DNA of 55,346 bases from Heyndrickxia acidiproducens DSM 23148. Its GTDB lineage: Bacteria > Bacillota > Bacilli > Bacillales > Bacillaceae_C. The notes under the pieces are model-generated. The model did no database searches, was not told the origin of the DNA, and saw nothing but the letters and a program-made list of their open reading frames with translations. Within the stretch, counting starts at the first letter, position 1. Each line of letters begins with the position of its first letter. A program made the position numbers and the translations under genes. Positions 48,441 through 55,346 of this stretch are shown in pieces. The stretch covers positions 1-55,346 of the forward strand of contig NZ_KB893994.1 of the NCBI RefSeq assembly GCF_000374345.1, given 5' to 3'.

Positions 48441-48478
48441 TGTATGTATAGTTTTTTTGCTTTTTCCGTATACTGGTA
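48441..48478 (+). promoter_or_regulatory. Possible sporulation (sigma-F/sigma-G) promoter of yyaC
   Basis: GTATGTATA (48442-48450) and CGTATACTG (48467-48475), about 17 bases apart, resemble the forespore patterns (GnATA ... CATACTA). Expression of yyaC in the forespore is known in B. subtilis. The match is loose. Confidence 0.35.
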
Positions 48479-48503
48479 CTATTACGACGAGGGAGTGGCT
48501 GAT

Positions 48504-49127
48504 ATGAATCTAAGAAAAGGGCAGTTTGAATGGAGCGGAAATAGCATAAAGGTTTTTCACGATGAAATGATGGCAAAAGAAGTGATTTCAAATCAGATTT
48601 TATCAGCGCTTCCCAGCCGCAGAAATCGTGATCTGGTAGTCGTTTGTATCGGTACGGACCGTTCGACCGGCGACTCGCTCGGACCGCTGACGGGTACCTT
48701 TTTGGAAGAAAAGGCAATGAATTGTTTTACAGTATACGGAACGCTTGATGCACCAATTCATGCTTTAAATTTAGAAGAAAAGATTGAAATGGTTTACAGG
48801 AACCACCATCATCCCTTTGTCATTGCGGTTGATGCCTGCCTCGGAAAGATGAAGAGTGTCGGCATGATCCAAATCGGCGATGGTCCGGTTAAACCCGGAG
48901 CCGGCGTCAAAAAAGAATTGCCGCCTGTTGGCGATATCCATATCACTGGCATTGTCAACATCAGCGGTTTTATGGAATTTACCGTTTTACAGAATACCCG
49001 CCTCAATTTAGTGCTGAAAATGGCAAAACTCATTGCTGCCGGGATCAGCCGGGCAAATCTGCATCTGCAGTACCAGCACTCGATGATTTCCTTGAAACAC
49101 GACCAGCCGAAAGAAAAGCTGATGTAA
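48504..49127 (+). CDS. yyaC: YyaC, GPR-related putative spore protease (DUF1256)
   Basis: A 207-residue soluble protein with the DUF1256 motifs VVCIGTDRSTGDSLGPLTG (about 50-68) and VIAVDACLGKMKSVGMIQIG near 110-130. The fold is shared with germination protease GPR and hydrogenase-maturation proteases; DxxT/D residues may be catalytic. It is made in the forespore and its target is unknown. It is the only plus-strand gene between rlmH and mnmE, as in B. subtilis. ATG at 48504 follows GAGGGAGTGG. Confidence 0.92.
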   Translation: MNLRKGQFEWSGNSIKVFHDEMMAKEVISNQILSALPSRRNRDLVVVCIGTDRSTGDSLGPLTGTFLEEKAMNCFTVYGTLDAPIHALNLEEKIEMVYRNHHHPFVIAVDACLGKMKSVGMIQIGDGPVKPGAGVKKELPPVGDIHITGIVNISGFMEFTVLQNTRLNLVLKMAKLIAAGISRANLHLQYQHSMISLKHDQPKEKLM

Positions 49128-49410
49128 GCCATGATCACGCGACAGGTAAAATACAGTACGATAAACATGCCACACATTTATACGGCGGAAAAATTTGCAA
49201 TGGCTATGTTTGCCACCCCTGAAATATTTTTAGCCGGTCACCAAAATCATCATGCCGCCTGTTGCTGTCATTCATAACGGTACCGAAAACATTTTCCGGG
49301 ATATGATTCTGCACCCTTCCCAAAAATGAGCTGATCCCAATGTTCATTCCGTTTATCCTTATTCAAGTCAGTACTATTTCTCCATCGCATTTGCTTCGTA
49401 CATCTATTGA

Positions 49411-50271
49411 TCATGATTCTAGTGGGGAATGGGCATCCAGTATTTCCAGAATTCTCTCTAAGTCATCGTTTGACAAAAATTCAATTTCAATTTTTCCTTT
49501 TTTCTTTAATTGCTTAATGGTCACAGTGGTCCCAAATTTTTCGCGAAGTACCGTTTCATGCTCGCGGATAAAAATATCTTTCTCCGGTTTTTCTTTTTTT
49601 GTTTCACGTGAAACGTTTTGGTTGATGCTCTGGACGAGTTTTTCAAGCTGGCGGACACTTAACCCTTCCGCAATGGTTTTATCCGCCAATTCCTGCATTT
49701 TCTCTTTGTTTTCAAGTCCTAACAAAGTCCGTCCATGCCCCATGGATAATTTCCCATTTGACATCAAATCCTTTATGGCTGCCGGCAAAGATAAAATTCT
49801 GAGGTGATTGGCAATATATGGACGGCTTTTCCCGAGCCGTTTCGCAAGTTCTTCCTGCGTCATCTCCAGTTTTTCAAGCAAAAACTGGTAAGCATTGGCT
49901 TCTTCAATCGGCGTTAAATCTTCCCGCTGCAAATTTTCCAAGACCGCGAGTTCCATCATTTGCTGATCCGATAAATTACGGACAACAACAGGAACAGTAG
50001 TGAGTTTCGCTGCTTTTGCGGCCCTGAACCTTCGTTCGCCGACAATAATCTCGTAACCTTTAATACTTTTCCGGACAATCAACGGCTGCAGGATCCCGTG
50101 CTGGATAATGGATTCTTTTAATTCATTAAGCGCTTCCGGCTCAAAGACTTTACGCGGCTGATAAGGATTCGGCCGCAATTCTTTGATCTTTACTTCCTGT
50201 ACGGAATCTTCCTTGTCAACATCCATATTGGCAAATAAAGCATTGATACCTTTGCCAAGACCTTTAGCCAT
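49411..50271 (-). CDS. parB: ParB/Spo0J chromosome partition CTPase
   Basis: A 286-residue protein: N-terminal CTP-binding fold with GERRFRAAKAA near 78-88, central helix-turn-helix (QEELAKRLGKSRPYIANHLR near 137-156), and C-terminal dimerisation domain. It loads at parS, slides as a CTP clamp and recruits SMC to origin regions. The gene contains a parS site. It starts eight bases inside the end of parA (coupled). Confidence 0.97.
   Translation of the reverse strand: MAKGLGKGINALFANMDVDKEDSVQEVKIKELRPNPYQPRKVFEPEALNELKESIIQHGILQPLIVRKSIKGYEIIVGERRFRAAKAAKLTTVPVVVRNLSDQQMMELAVLENLQREDLTPIEEANAYQFLLEKLEMTQEELAKRLGKSRPYIANHLRILSLPAAIKDLMSNGKLSMGHGRTLLGLENKEKMQELADKTIAEGLSVRQLEKLVQSINQNVSRETKKEKPEKDIFIREHETVLREKFGTTVTIKQLKKKGKIEIEFLSNDDLERILEILDAHSPLES
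49600..49615. promoter_or_regulatory. parS: parS site 3 (inside parB)
   Basis: TGTTTCACGTGAAACG, one base off the perfect palindrome, at the position of the classic parS within B. subtilis spo0J. Confidence 0.96.
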
Positions 50272-51025
50272 TTGCCGCCACTTCCTTTGCTAAGTCTAAA
50301 TAAACTTCTGCCCCGCGTGATTTCGGATCATAAATAATAATGGGCTGCCCGTGGCTCGGTGCCTCGCTTAAGCGGACATTGCGCGGGATAATCGTATGGT
50401 AAACCTTATCCCGGAAATATTTCTTAACCTCTTCAATCACCTGAAGTCCCAAATTGGTCCGCGCATCCAGCATCGTAAGCAGAACCCCTTCAATCATCAG
50501 TTCATGATTCAAATGTTTTTGCACGAGCCGGACGGTGTTCAAAAGCTGGCTTAACCCTTCCAGTGCATAATACTCGCATTGGACGGGGATTATCACCGCA
50601 TCCGAGGCAGTCAGTGCATTTAAAGTTAACAGCCCTAATGATGGAGGGCAATCAATAATAATAAAATCATAATCATCTTTTACCGAAGCAAGTGCCCGTT
50701 TCAAACGGACTTCTCTCGAGATCGTTGGAACAAGTTCAATTTCAGCGCCCGCTAACTGGATGGAAGCAGGCACAGAATAAAGCCCTTCTACTGTTGTTGC
50801 TTGAATGACTTCTTTAATATCCACATCGTCTACTAATACATCATAAATACACTGCTGTACATCGCCTTTATCAATTCCTGCGCCGCTTGTCGCATTTCCC
50901 TGGGGATCTGTATCAATCAGCAGCACTTTTTTTCCGATATATGCTAAGCAGGCACCTAAGTTGACAGAAGTGGTTGTTTTTCCAACGCCGCCCTTTTGGT
51001 TGGCAATTGAAATCACTTTTCCCAC
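50264..51025 (-). CDS. parA: ParA/Soj chromosome partition ATPase
   Basis: A 253-residue deviant Walker ATPase: KGGVGKTTTSVN (10-21), switch IIDCPPSLG and the C-terminal DNA-binding arginines (KRALASVK). It patterns ParB-origin complexes and regulates DnaA. GTG at 51025 (MGKVISIANQK) aligns with B. subtilis Soj, with AGGTGG five bases upstream; the longer GTG at 51034 is less likely. Confidence 0.97.
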   Translation of the reverse strand: MGKVISIANQKGGVGKTTTSVNLGACLAYIGKKVLLIDTDPQGNATSGAGIDKGDVQQCIYDVLVDDVDIKEVIQATTVEGLYSVPASIQLAGAEIELVPTISREVRLKRALASVKDDYDFIIIDCPPSLGLLTLNALTASDAVIIPVQCEYYALEGLSQLLNTVRLVQKHLNHELMIEGVLLTMLDARTNLGLQVIEEVKKYFRDKVYHTIIPRNVRLSEAPSHGQPIIIYDPKSRGAEVYLDLAKEVAANG

Positions 51026-51216
51026 GGTTGCCACCTACCTTTTTTTGAAAACAAAATGATTCCTTTTTGTTATTTGTGCCAGTATACCGTGTAAACATCC
51101 GGTTGCGGGGCACTTCTTTATACAATTTTCGCAGCTTTATAGAATGAAAAACACATAATCCTATTGTATCAAAGTTTATAAGATTCGTTTAGCCCGGAAA
51201 TTCATTAAAACGAACT

Positions 51217-51253
51217 CTGAAAAAAGAAACCTGTCTTCCAAGTTTCTTTCTTC
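51217..51253 (-). terminator. Terminator of noc
   Basis: AAGAAAC and GTTTCTTTTTTC form a stem around about 11 bases on the minus strand, just after the noc stop. Confidence 0.65.
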
Positions 51254-52100
51254 ATGATTTTGTTTTTTTCGGAATGCGGATTGTGATTTGGTAATAGTCA
51301 TCGAAATCTTCTTCCTTTGAATCCAGGTGTATGCCGTTGTCCGTTACCATCGACATCGATTGGCGGATGGTATTCACGGCAATCCGCATATCTTTACTGA
51401 AAGCCTGCCGGCGCGGCTTCGCTTTTTTCTCCGGTTTATTCAACAAACGTGTAATATAATCTTCTGTTTGTTTGACATTGAAATTTTTGGCAATGATTTC
51501 CTGGAGGGCGCGAATTTGCTTCTCAGGTTCTTTTAAAGGAATTAATGCACGTGCATGCCGTTCTGTAATCTCTTTTTGCAACAAGGCATCCTGTACTTCC
51601 CGGGGCAGCTTAAGAAGGCGCAGCTTATTCGCAACAGTAGATTGCCCCTTTCCGAGGCGCTGTGCTAAAGCTTCCTGTGTTAAATGGTGAAGTTCCAACA
51701 GTTTTCCGTAAGCCATGGCTTCTTCAATCGGAGTGAGCTCTTCACGCTGCAAGTTTTCAATTAAAGCGACAGATGCGGTTTCCGTATCACTTAAATTTTT
51801 TATGATGGCGGGAACGGTTTCCCATCCCAGCTTCTGTACGGCCCGAAATCTGCGTTCTCCCGCAATAATCTCATATTCGCCCGTGTCATACTCACGGACA
51901 ACAATTGGCTGGATGATGCCATGGGTATGGATTGTGCGGGCTAATTCATCTATTTTCTCTTCATTGAAAATGGATCTTGGCTGAAACCGGTTGGGAATAA
52001 TATGTGCAACGGATATTTTTTTAATTTCATCATTTTCTACTTCCAGTTCACCTTCAATTTCTTCATCCACCCCAAAAAAACGAGAGAAAGGATGCTTCAT
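51252..52100 (-). CDS. noc: Noc nucleoid occlusion factor
   Basis: A 282-residue ParB paralogue. The start [15 protein letters not shown] is the amphipathic helix that lets Noc bring DNA to the membrane. GERRFRAVQ (CTP binding) near 95 and [20 protein letters not shown] (helix-turn-helix) follow. It inhibits division over the chromosome by binding NBS sites. It is 31 bp upstream-separated from parA by a terminator and lies in the usual rsmG-noc-parA order. I found no convincing NBS (TATTTCCCGGGAAATA) in this window. Confidence 0.96.
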   Translation of the reverse strand: MKHPFSRFFGVDEEIEGELEVENDEIKKISVAHIIPNRFQPRSIFNEEKIDELARTIHTHGIIQPIVVREYDTGEYEIIAGERRFRAVQKLGWETVPAIIKNLSDTETASVALIENLQREELTPIEEAMAYGKLLELHHLTQEALAQRLGKGQSTVANKLRLLKLPREVQDALLQKEITERHARALIPLKEPEKQIRALQEIIAKNFNVKQTEDYITRLLNKPEKKAKPRRQAFSKDMRIAVNTIRQSMSMVTDNGIHLDSKEEDFDDYYQITIRIPKKTKS

Positions 52101-52296
52101 GATCGTACACCACCTTATAGATTCTCCCTAACTATTTATTCTCTATTATAAGACAAGTTCCTGCTTCGCCTGGTTTATTTTTCGAATAATCAACAATGAT
52201 ACCTATCCATGATTGATGAAAACTGGCATTTTATGGTGAGGCATGGCATTTTTTTGAAAAAGGGGCTGCCTCAAACAGGGCCTGGTTCCGGGATGA

Positions 52297-53013
52297 TTAT
52301 TCCAACGGAAGCCTGTTTGGTGTGCCCGGCTTACGCGGATACTTTTTAGGAGTTGCTTTTACTTTTTTTATGATAATGATACTTCTTTCGCTTTCTTCAA
52401 AAGGGAGGCTGAATGAGAAAATATTTTCTATGTCCCCGCCTAACAACTTGATGGCTTTTTCAGCCGTTTTTAACTCATCTTTGGCATGCTGGGCTTTCAT
52501 GGCAACGAATTGGCCGCCTTGCCTGGCCAGCGGCAAACAAAGTTCCGAAAGGACAGACATTCTCGCAACGGCCCGCGCTGTCACCAGATCATATTTTTCA
52601 CGGTGTGCCTGGCTTTGGGCAAATGTTTCGGCGCGGTCATGAAACAATGAAACTTTGGTCAATCCGAGATGCTCTGTCAGGTTTTGCAAAAAAGAGATCC
52701 GCTTTTGCAGAGAGTCAACGATTGTAATATCGAGCTGCGGAAAACAGATTTTTAACGGGATGCTTGGAAAGCCTGCGCCTGCACCTACATCGCAAATCCG
52801 GATTGATTGATTCAGATTGGTATACATTGCAGCAGTGACGGAATCGTAGAAATGTTTTAAGTAAACTTCTTCTTTGTCTGTAATAGCCGTTAAATTCATT
52901 TTTTGGTTCCATTCGATCAGCAATTCGTAATATGTTTCAAATTGCCTCATTTGCTTTTCATCAAGTTCAATGCCTTTTTCAGCGAGCAGATGAATGAATT
53001 GTTCGGTATTCAT
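52297..53013 (-). CDS. rsmG: 16S rRNA (guanine-527-N7) methyltransferase
   Basis: A 238-residue Rossmann methyltransferase with [12 protein letters not shown] near 75-86 (SAM loop) and the conserved RAVA motif near 145. It modifies G527 near the streptomycin site; loss gives low-level streptomycin resistance. GGATGGAAAA precedes the ATG. It follows mnmG on the same strand with a 75-base gap. The 52101-52296 gap contains half of a weak terminator-like structure and nothing else. Confidence 0.96.
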   Translation of the reverse strand: MNTEQFIHLLAEKGIELDEKQMRQFETYYELLIEWNQKMNLTAITDKEEVYLKHFYDSVTAAMYTNLNQSIRICDVGAGAGFPSIPLKICFPQLDITIVDSLQKRISFLQNLTEHLGLTKVSLFHDRAETFAQSQAHREKYDLVTARAVARMSVLSELCLPLARQGGQFVAMKAQHAKDELKTAEKAIKLLGGDIENIFSFSLPFEESERSIIIIKKVKATPKKYPRKPGTPNRLPLE

Positions 53014-53088
53014 TTTTCCATCCTTTCAAATCAAGAGCTATGTAAAAGCATGAAGCCGGAAAGTTATTTGTCCAGCTTCACTGCTTGC

Positions 53089-54978
53089 TTATCCATGCAT
53101 TTTTGCAATTTTGCCTTGCTCAATATACACGAGCAGGATTGAAATATCAGCCGGGTTAACGCCTGAAATCCGCGACGCCTGGGCAATCGAAATTGGGCGG
53201 ACTTTGTTTAACTTTTGCCGCGCTTCTGTTGCCAGTCCGTTAATGGCATCATAATCAATATCGGCTGGAATTTTCTTATCTTCCAGTTTTTTCATTCTTT
53301 CCACTTGCTGCAGTGATTTATCAATATAGCCCTCGTATTTGATTTGGATTTCCACTTGTTCTTCCACTTCAGGCGGAAGCGCGGTTTCCGCAGGGGCAAG
53401 CATGTTGATATGCTGATAGTTCATCTCAGGCCGTTTCAGTAAATCAGCGGCACGAATCCCATCTTTTAGTTCACTTCCGCCTGCTTTTCGAATCAGTTCC
53501 TGTGTCTTCTCATTCGGTTTAATGATGATCGATTTCAGCCGTTTGATTTCCTGCTCGATGGCTTGCTTTTTTACTAAAAATTTCTGGTAGCGTTCTTCAG
53601 AGATCAAGCCGACTTGATAGCCGATTTCGGTTAATCGCAAGTCTGCGTTGTCATGGCGCAAAAGCAGCCGGTATTCCGCACGGGACGTCAGCAGGCGGTA
53701 AGGTTCCCTTGTCCCCTTTGTCACCAAATCGTCAAGCAGAACGCCGATATAGGCATCCGAGCGGCTTAATATAATTTCCTCTTTACCCATTGCCTTACGG
53801 GCTGCATTGATGCCGGCGATGATTCCTTGTCCGGCAGCTTCTTCGTAACCGGAAGTGCCATTTATCTGGCCGGCAGTATATAGATGCGCTAATTGCTTCG
53901 TTTCAAGTGTCGGCCAAAGCTGTGTCGGCGTGATCGCATCGTACTCGATGGCATAGCCGGGGCGCATCATTTTTGCGTTTTCCAGCCCTTCAATGGAGCC
54001 AAGGATCTCTCTTTGCACTTCTTCCGGCATGCTTGTTGACAGCCCCTGGACATAGACTTCTTCTGTATGGCGTCCCTCTGGTTCGAGAAAGAGCTGGTGG
54101 CGCGGCTTGTCATGGAACCGGACAACCTTGTCTTCAATCGACGGGCAGTAACGCGGTCCTGTCCCTTTGATCATGCCGGAAAACATCGGTGCGCGGCCGA
54201 GATTGGCATCAATGATCGCGTGGGTCCGTTCATTTGTGTATGTCAGCCAGCACGGGAGCTGGTCTGTGATGTATTTAGTCGTTTCATAGCTGAATGCCCG
54301 CGGCTCCTCATCACCGGGCTGGATTTCAGTTTTGCTGTAGTCAATCGTATTGCTGTTGACGCGCGGCGGTGTCCCGGTTTTAAAGCGGACGAGGTCAAAA
54401 CCAATGTCCTGCAGGTTTTCTGCAAGCCTGACCGACGGCTGCTGGTTGTTTGGCCCGCTTGAATATTTTAATTCGCCGATAATGATTTCACCGCGCAGAA
54501 AAGTGCCGGTTGTCAAAACAACAGTCTTAGCTGTATATTTTGCGCCTGTTTTGGTGACAACTCCCTTGCAGACGCCGTCCTCGATGACCAATTCCTCTAC
54601 CATACCTTGCAGCAAGGTCAGATTTTCCTGATTTTCAATGGTTCGTTTCATTTCACGCTGGTATTCCACTTTATCAGCTTGTGCCCTTAATGCCTGGACA
54701 GCAGGGCCTTTGCCGGTGTTCAGCATTCTCATTTGAATATAAGTTTTATCAATATTTCTTCCCATTTCCCCGCCCAGTGCATCAATTTCCCGGACGACAA
54801 TCCCTTTTGCCGGGCCTCCGACAGACGGGTTGCATGGCATGTAGGCGATCATGTCTAAATTGATCGTGATCATTAAAGTTTTGGCGCCTATTCTTGCGGC
54901 GGCCAGGCCTGCTTCACATCCGGCATGGCCGGCACCGACAACAATGACGTCATATTGCCCTGCATCATATTGTTGCAT
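53089..54978 (-). CDS. mnmG: tRNA uridine-34 5-carboxymethylaminomethyl enzyme MnmG
   Basis: A 629-residue FAD protein: [19 protein letters not shown] near 12-30, [12 protein letters not shown] near 48-60, TGTFLRGEI near 155, [13 protein letters not shown] near 370, and a C-terminal helical domain that binds MnmE and tRNA. With MnmE it makes the wobble xm5U34. ATG at 54978 (MQQYDAGQY) has GGAG 11 bases upstream; the longer frame lacks homology. B. subtilis counterpart: gidA. Confidence 0.97.
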   Translation of the reverse strand: MQQYDAGQYDVIVVGAGHAGCEAGLAAARIGAKTLMITINLDMIAYMPCNPSVGGPAKGIVVREIDALGGEMGRNIDKTYIQMRMLNTGKGPAVQALRAQADKVEYQREMKRTIENQENLTLLQGMVEELVIEDGVCKGVVTKTGAKYTAKTVVLTTGTFLRGEIIIGELKYSSGPNNQQPSVRLAENLQDIGFDLVRFKTGTPPRVNSNTIDYSKTEIQPGDEEPRAFSYETTKYITDQLPCWLTYTNERTHAIIDANLGRAPMFSGMIKGTGPRYCPSIEDKVVRFHDKPRHQLFLEPEGRHTEEVYVQGLSTSMPEEVQREILGSIEGLENAKMMRPGYAIEYDAITPTQLWPTLETKQLAHLYTAGQINGTSGYEEAAGQGIIAGINAARKAMGKEEIILSRSDAYIGVLLDDLVTKGTREPYRLLTSRAEYRLLLRHDNADLRLTEIGYQVGLISEERYQKFLVKKQAIEQEIKRLKSIIIKPNEKTQELIRKAGGSELKDGIRAADLLKRPEMNYQHINMLAPAETALPPEVEEQVEIQIKYEGYIDKSLQQVERMKKLEDKKIPADIDYDAINGLATEARQKLNKVRPISIAQASRISGVNPADISILLVYIEQGKIAKMHG

Positions 54979-55024
54979 TGCTTGAATCGCTCCTTTGTTC
55001 AATAAAAGATTCTATCGTAGGACT

Positions 55025-55180
55025 GTTGCCTGTCGCCGATGAGCTAGCTTTTCGCTTTTCTATTGTCCAGCTGCGGGCGCTATCGGCTCGCGGTCAACCG
55101 GTCCTGCCCCATTGAAGTCATAGGGCGGACTTCCCTGGTGCCGGCCCAGTTGCCTGTCGCCGATAATCTAGCGCCCTCCG
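55025..55180. repeat. Intergenic repeat element between mnmE and mnmG
   Basis: GTTGCCTGTCGCCGAT occurs at 55025-55040 and 55149-55164 (16 of 16 identical), each followed by a GAGCTAG/AATCTAG variant and a CGCTTTTCTATT tail. GCGGGCGCTATCGGC (55073-55087) is the inverted complement of GCCGAT...AGCGCCC...CGC at 55159-55180, so the intervening 70-90 bases could fold. This looks like a short palindromic interspersed unit of a type common in Bacillaceae. Confidence 0.6.
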
Positions 55181-55185
55181 CTTTT

Positions 55186-55346
55186 CTATTTCCCGAGGCA
55201 GAATTGGGAGAATAGTTGATTTAGCAGGCTTTCCTGGACGGTGTCGCCGATGATTTCACCGAGCAGTTCCCATGTTCTTGTTAAATCGATTTGGATTATA
55301 TCAATCGGGGTTCCCATTTTTATGCCATTCAATACGTCTTCTATTG
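55186..55346 (-). CDS. mnmE: tRNA modification GTPase MnmE, C-terminal fragment cut by window edge
   Basis: The last 53 residues end [20 protein letters not shown], then CLGK and a TAG stop (55188-55186). The C-terminal CLGK (CxGK) motif and DxLLGEIIG-type helix mark MnmE/TrmE. It is the partner of MnmG. The N-terminus and G domain are right of the window. Confidence 0.95.
   Translation of the reverse strand, partial: IEDVLNGIKMGTPIDIIQIDLTRTWELLGEIIGDTVQESLLNQLFSQFCLGK

Noticed and set aside
51700..52100. A Noc-binding site
   Set aside because: I searched for CCCGGG centres near noc and across the window; none has the AAAT/ATTT flanks needed.

Overview
The window is a low-to-mid GC Bacillaceae chromosome segment. 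I infer a Heyndrickxia/Weizmannia (Bacillus) coagulans-like organism from protein similarity and base composition; the species is not proven. The right half has the gene order of the left side of the Bacillus subtilis origin: rlmH, htrA, walJ-I-H-K-R, tRNA-Phe/Asp, purA, dnaC, rplI, gdpP, yybS, rpsR-ssb-rpsF, ychF, yyzM, an mscS-type channel, yyaC, parB, parA, noc, rsmG, mnmG, mnmE. If that synteny holds, oriC lies a few kb beyond the right edge. Nearly all these genes are on the minus strand, so they are transcribed away from oriC, with replication.

Layout. (1) 1-2310: a truncated IscB-type element enters from the left. Only its first 11 codons are in the window, but its complete upstream omega/HEARO RNA is present. 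It sits directly against the stop codon of a plasmid-type partition operon, parM-parR, which has a parC-like array of GTAAACA heptamers. (2) 2311-25330: an accessory and metabolic region in both orientations: MATE exporter, secreted M6 protease (immune inhibitor A), peptidase T, 14-TM MFS exporter, PyrR-attenuated uracil permease, formate/nitrite channel, pyruvate oxidase, aldehyde dehydrogenase, preQ1-riboswitch-controlled queF-yhhQ, ytxJ, a cytoplasmic alpha-amylase, a carboxyspermidine/carboxynorspermidine pair and malate:quinone oxidoreductase. (3) 25331-55346: the conserved origin-proximal block, interrupted by a complete FMN-riboswitch-controlled ribD-E-BA-H operon between ychF and rpsF.

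Chromosome-maintenance signals are dense. There are three parS sites (one inside walK, one between ssb and rpsF, one inside parB), ParA, ParB and Noc, a DnaA-box cluster upstream of rlmH as reported for B. subtilis yydA, and the separate actin-type ParMR/parC system at the far left. The most unusual feature is the junction at about position 282. The omega RNA there would start with a guide copied from the last codons of parR, with no terminator visible between the partition operon and the nuclease gene.

Start codons were moved inward from the longest reading frame wherever a Shine-Dalgarno sequence or family alignment supported it. All family names come from recognising the protein sequence; no database search was run.
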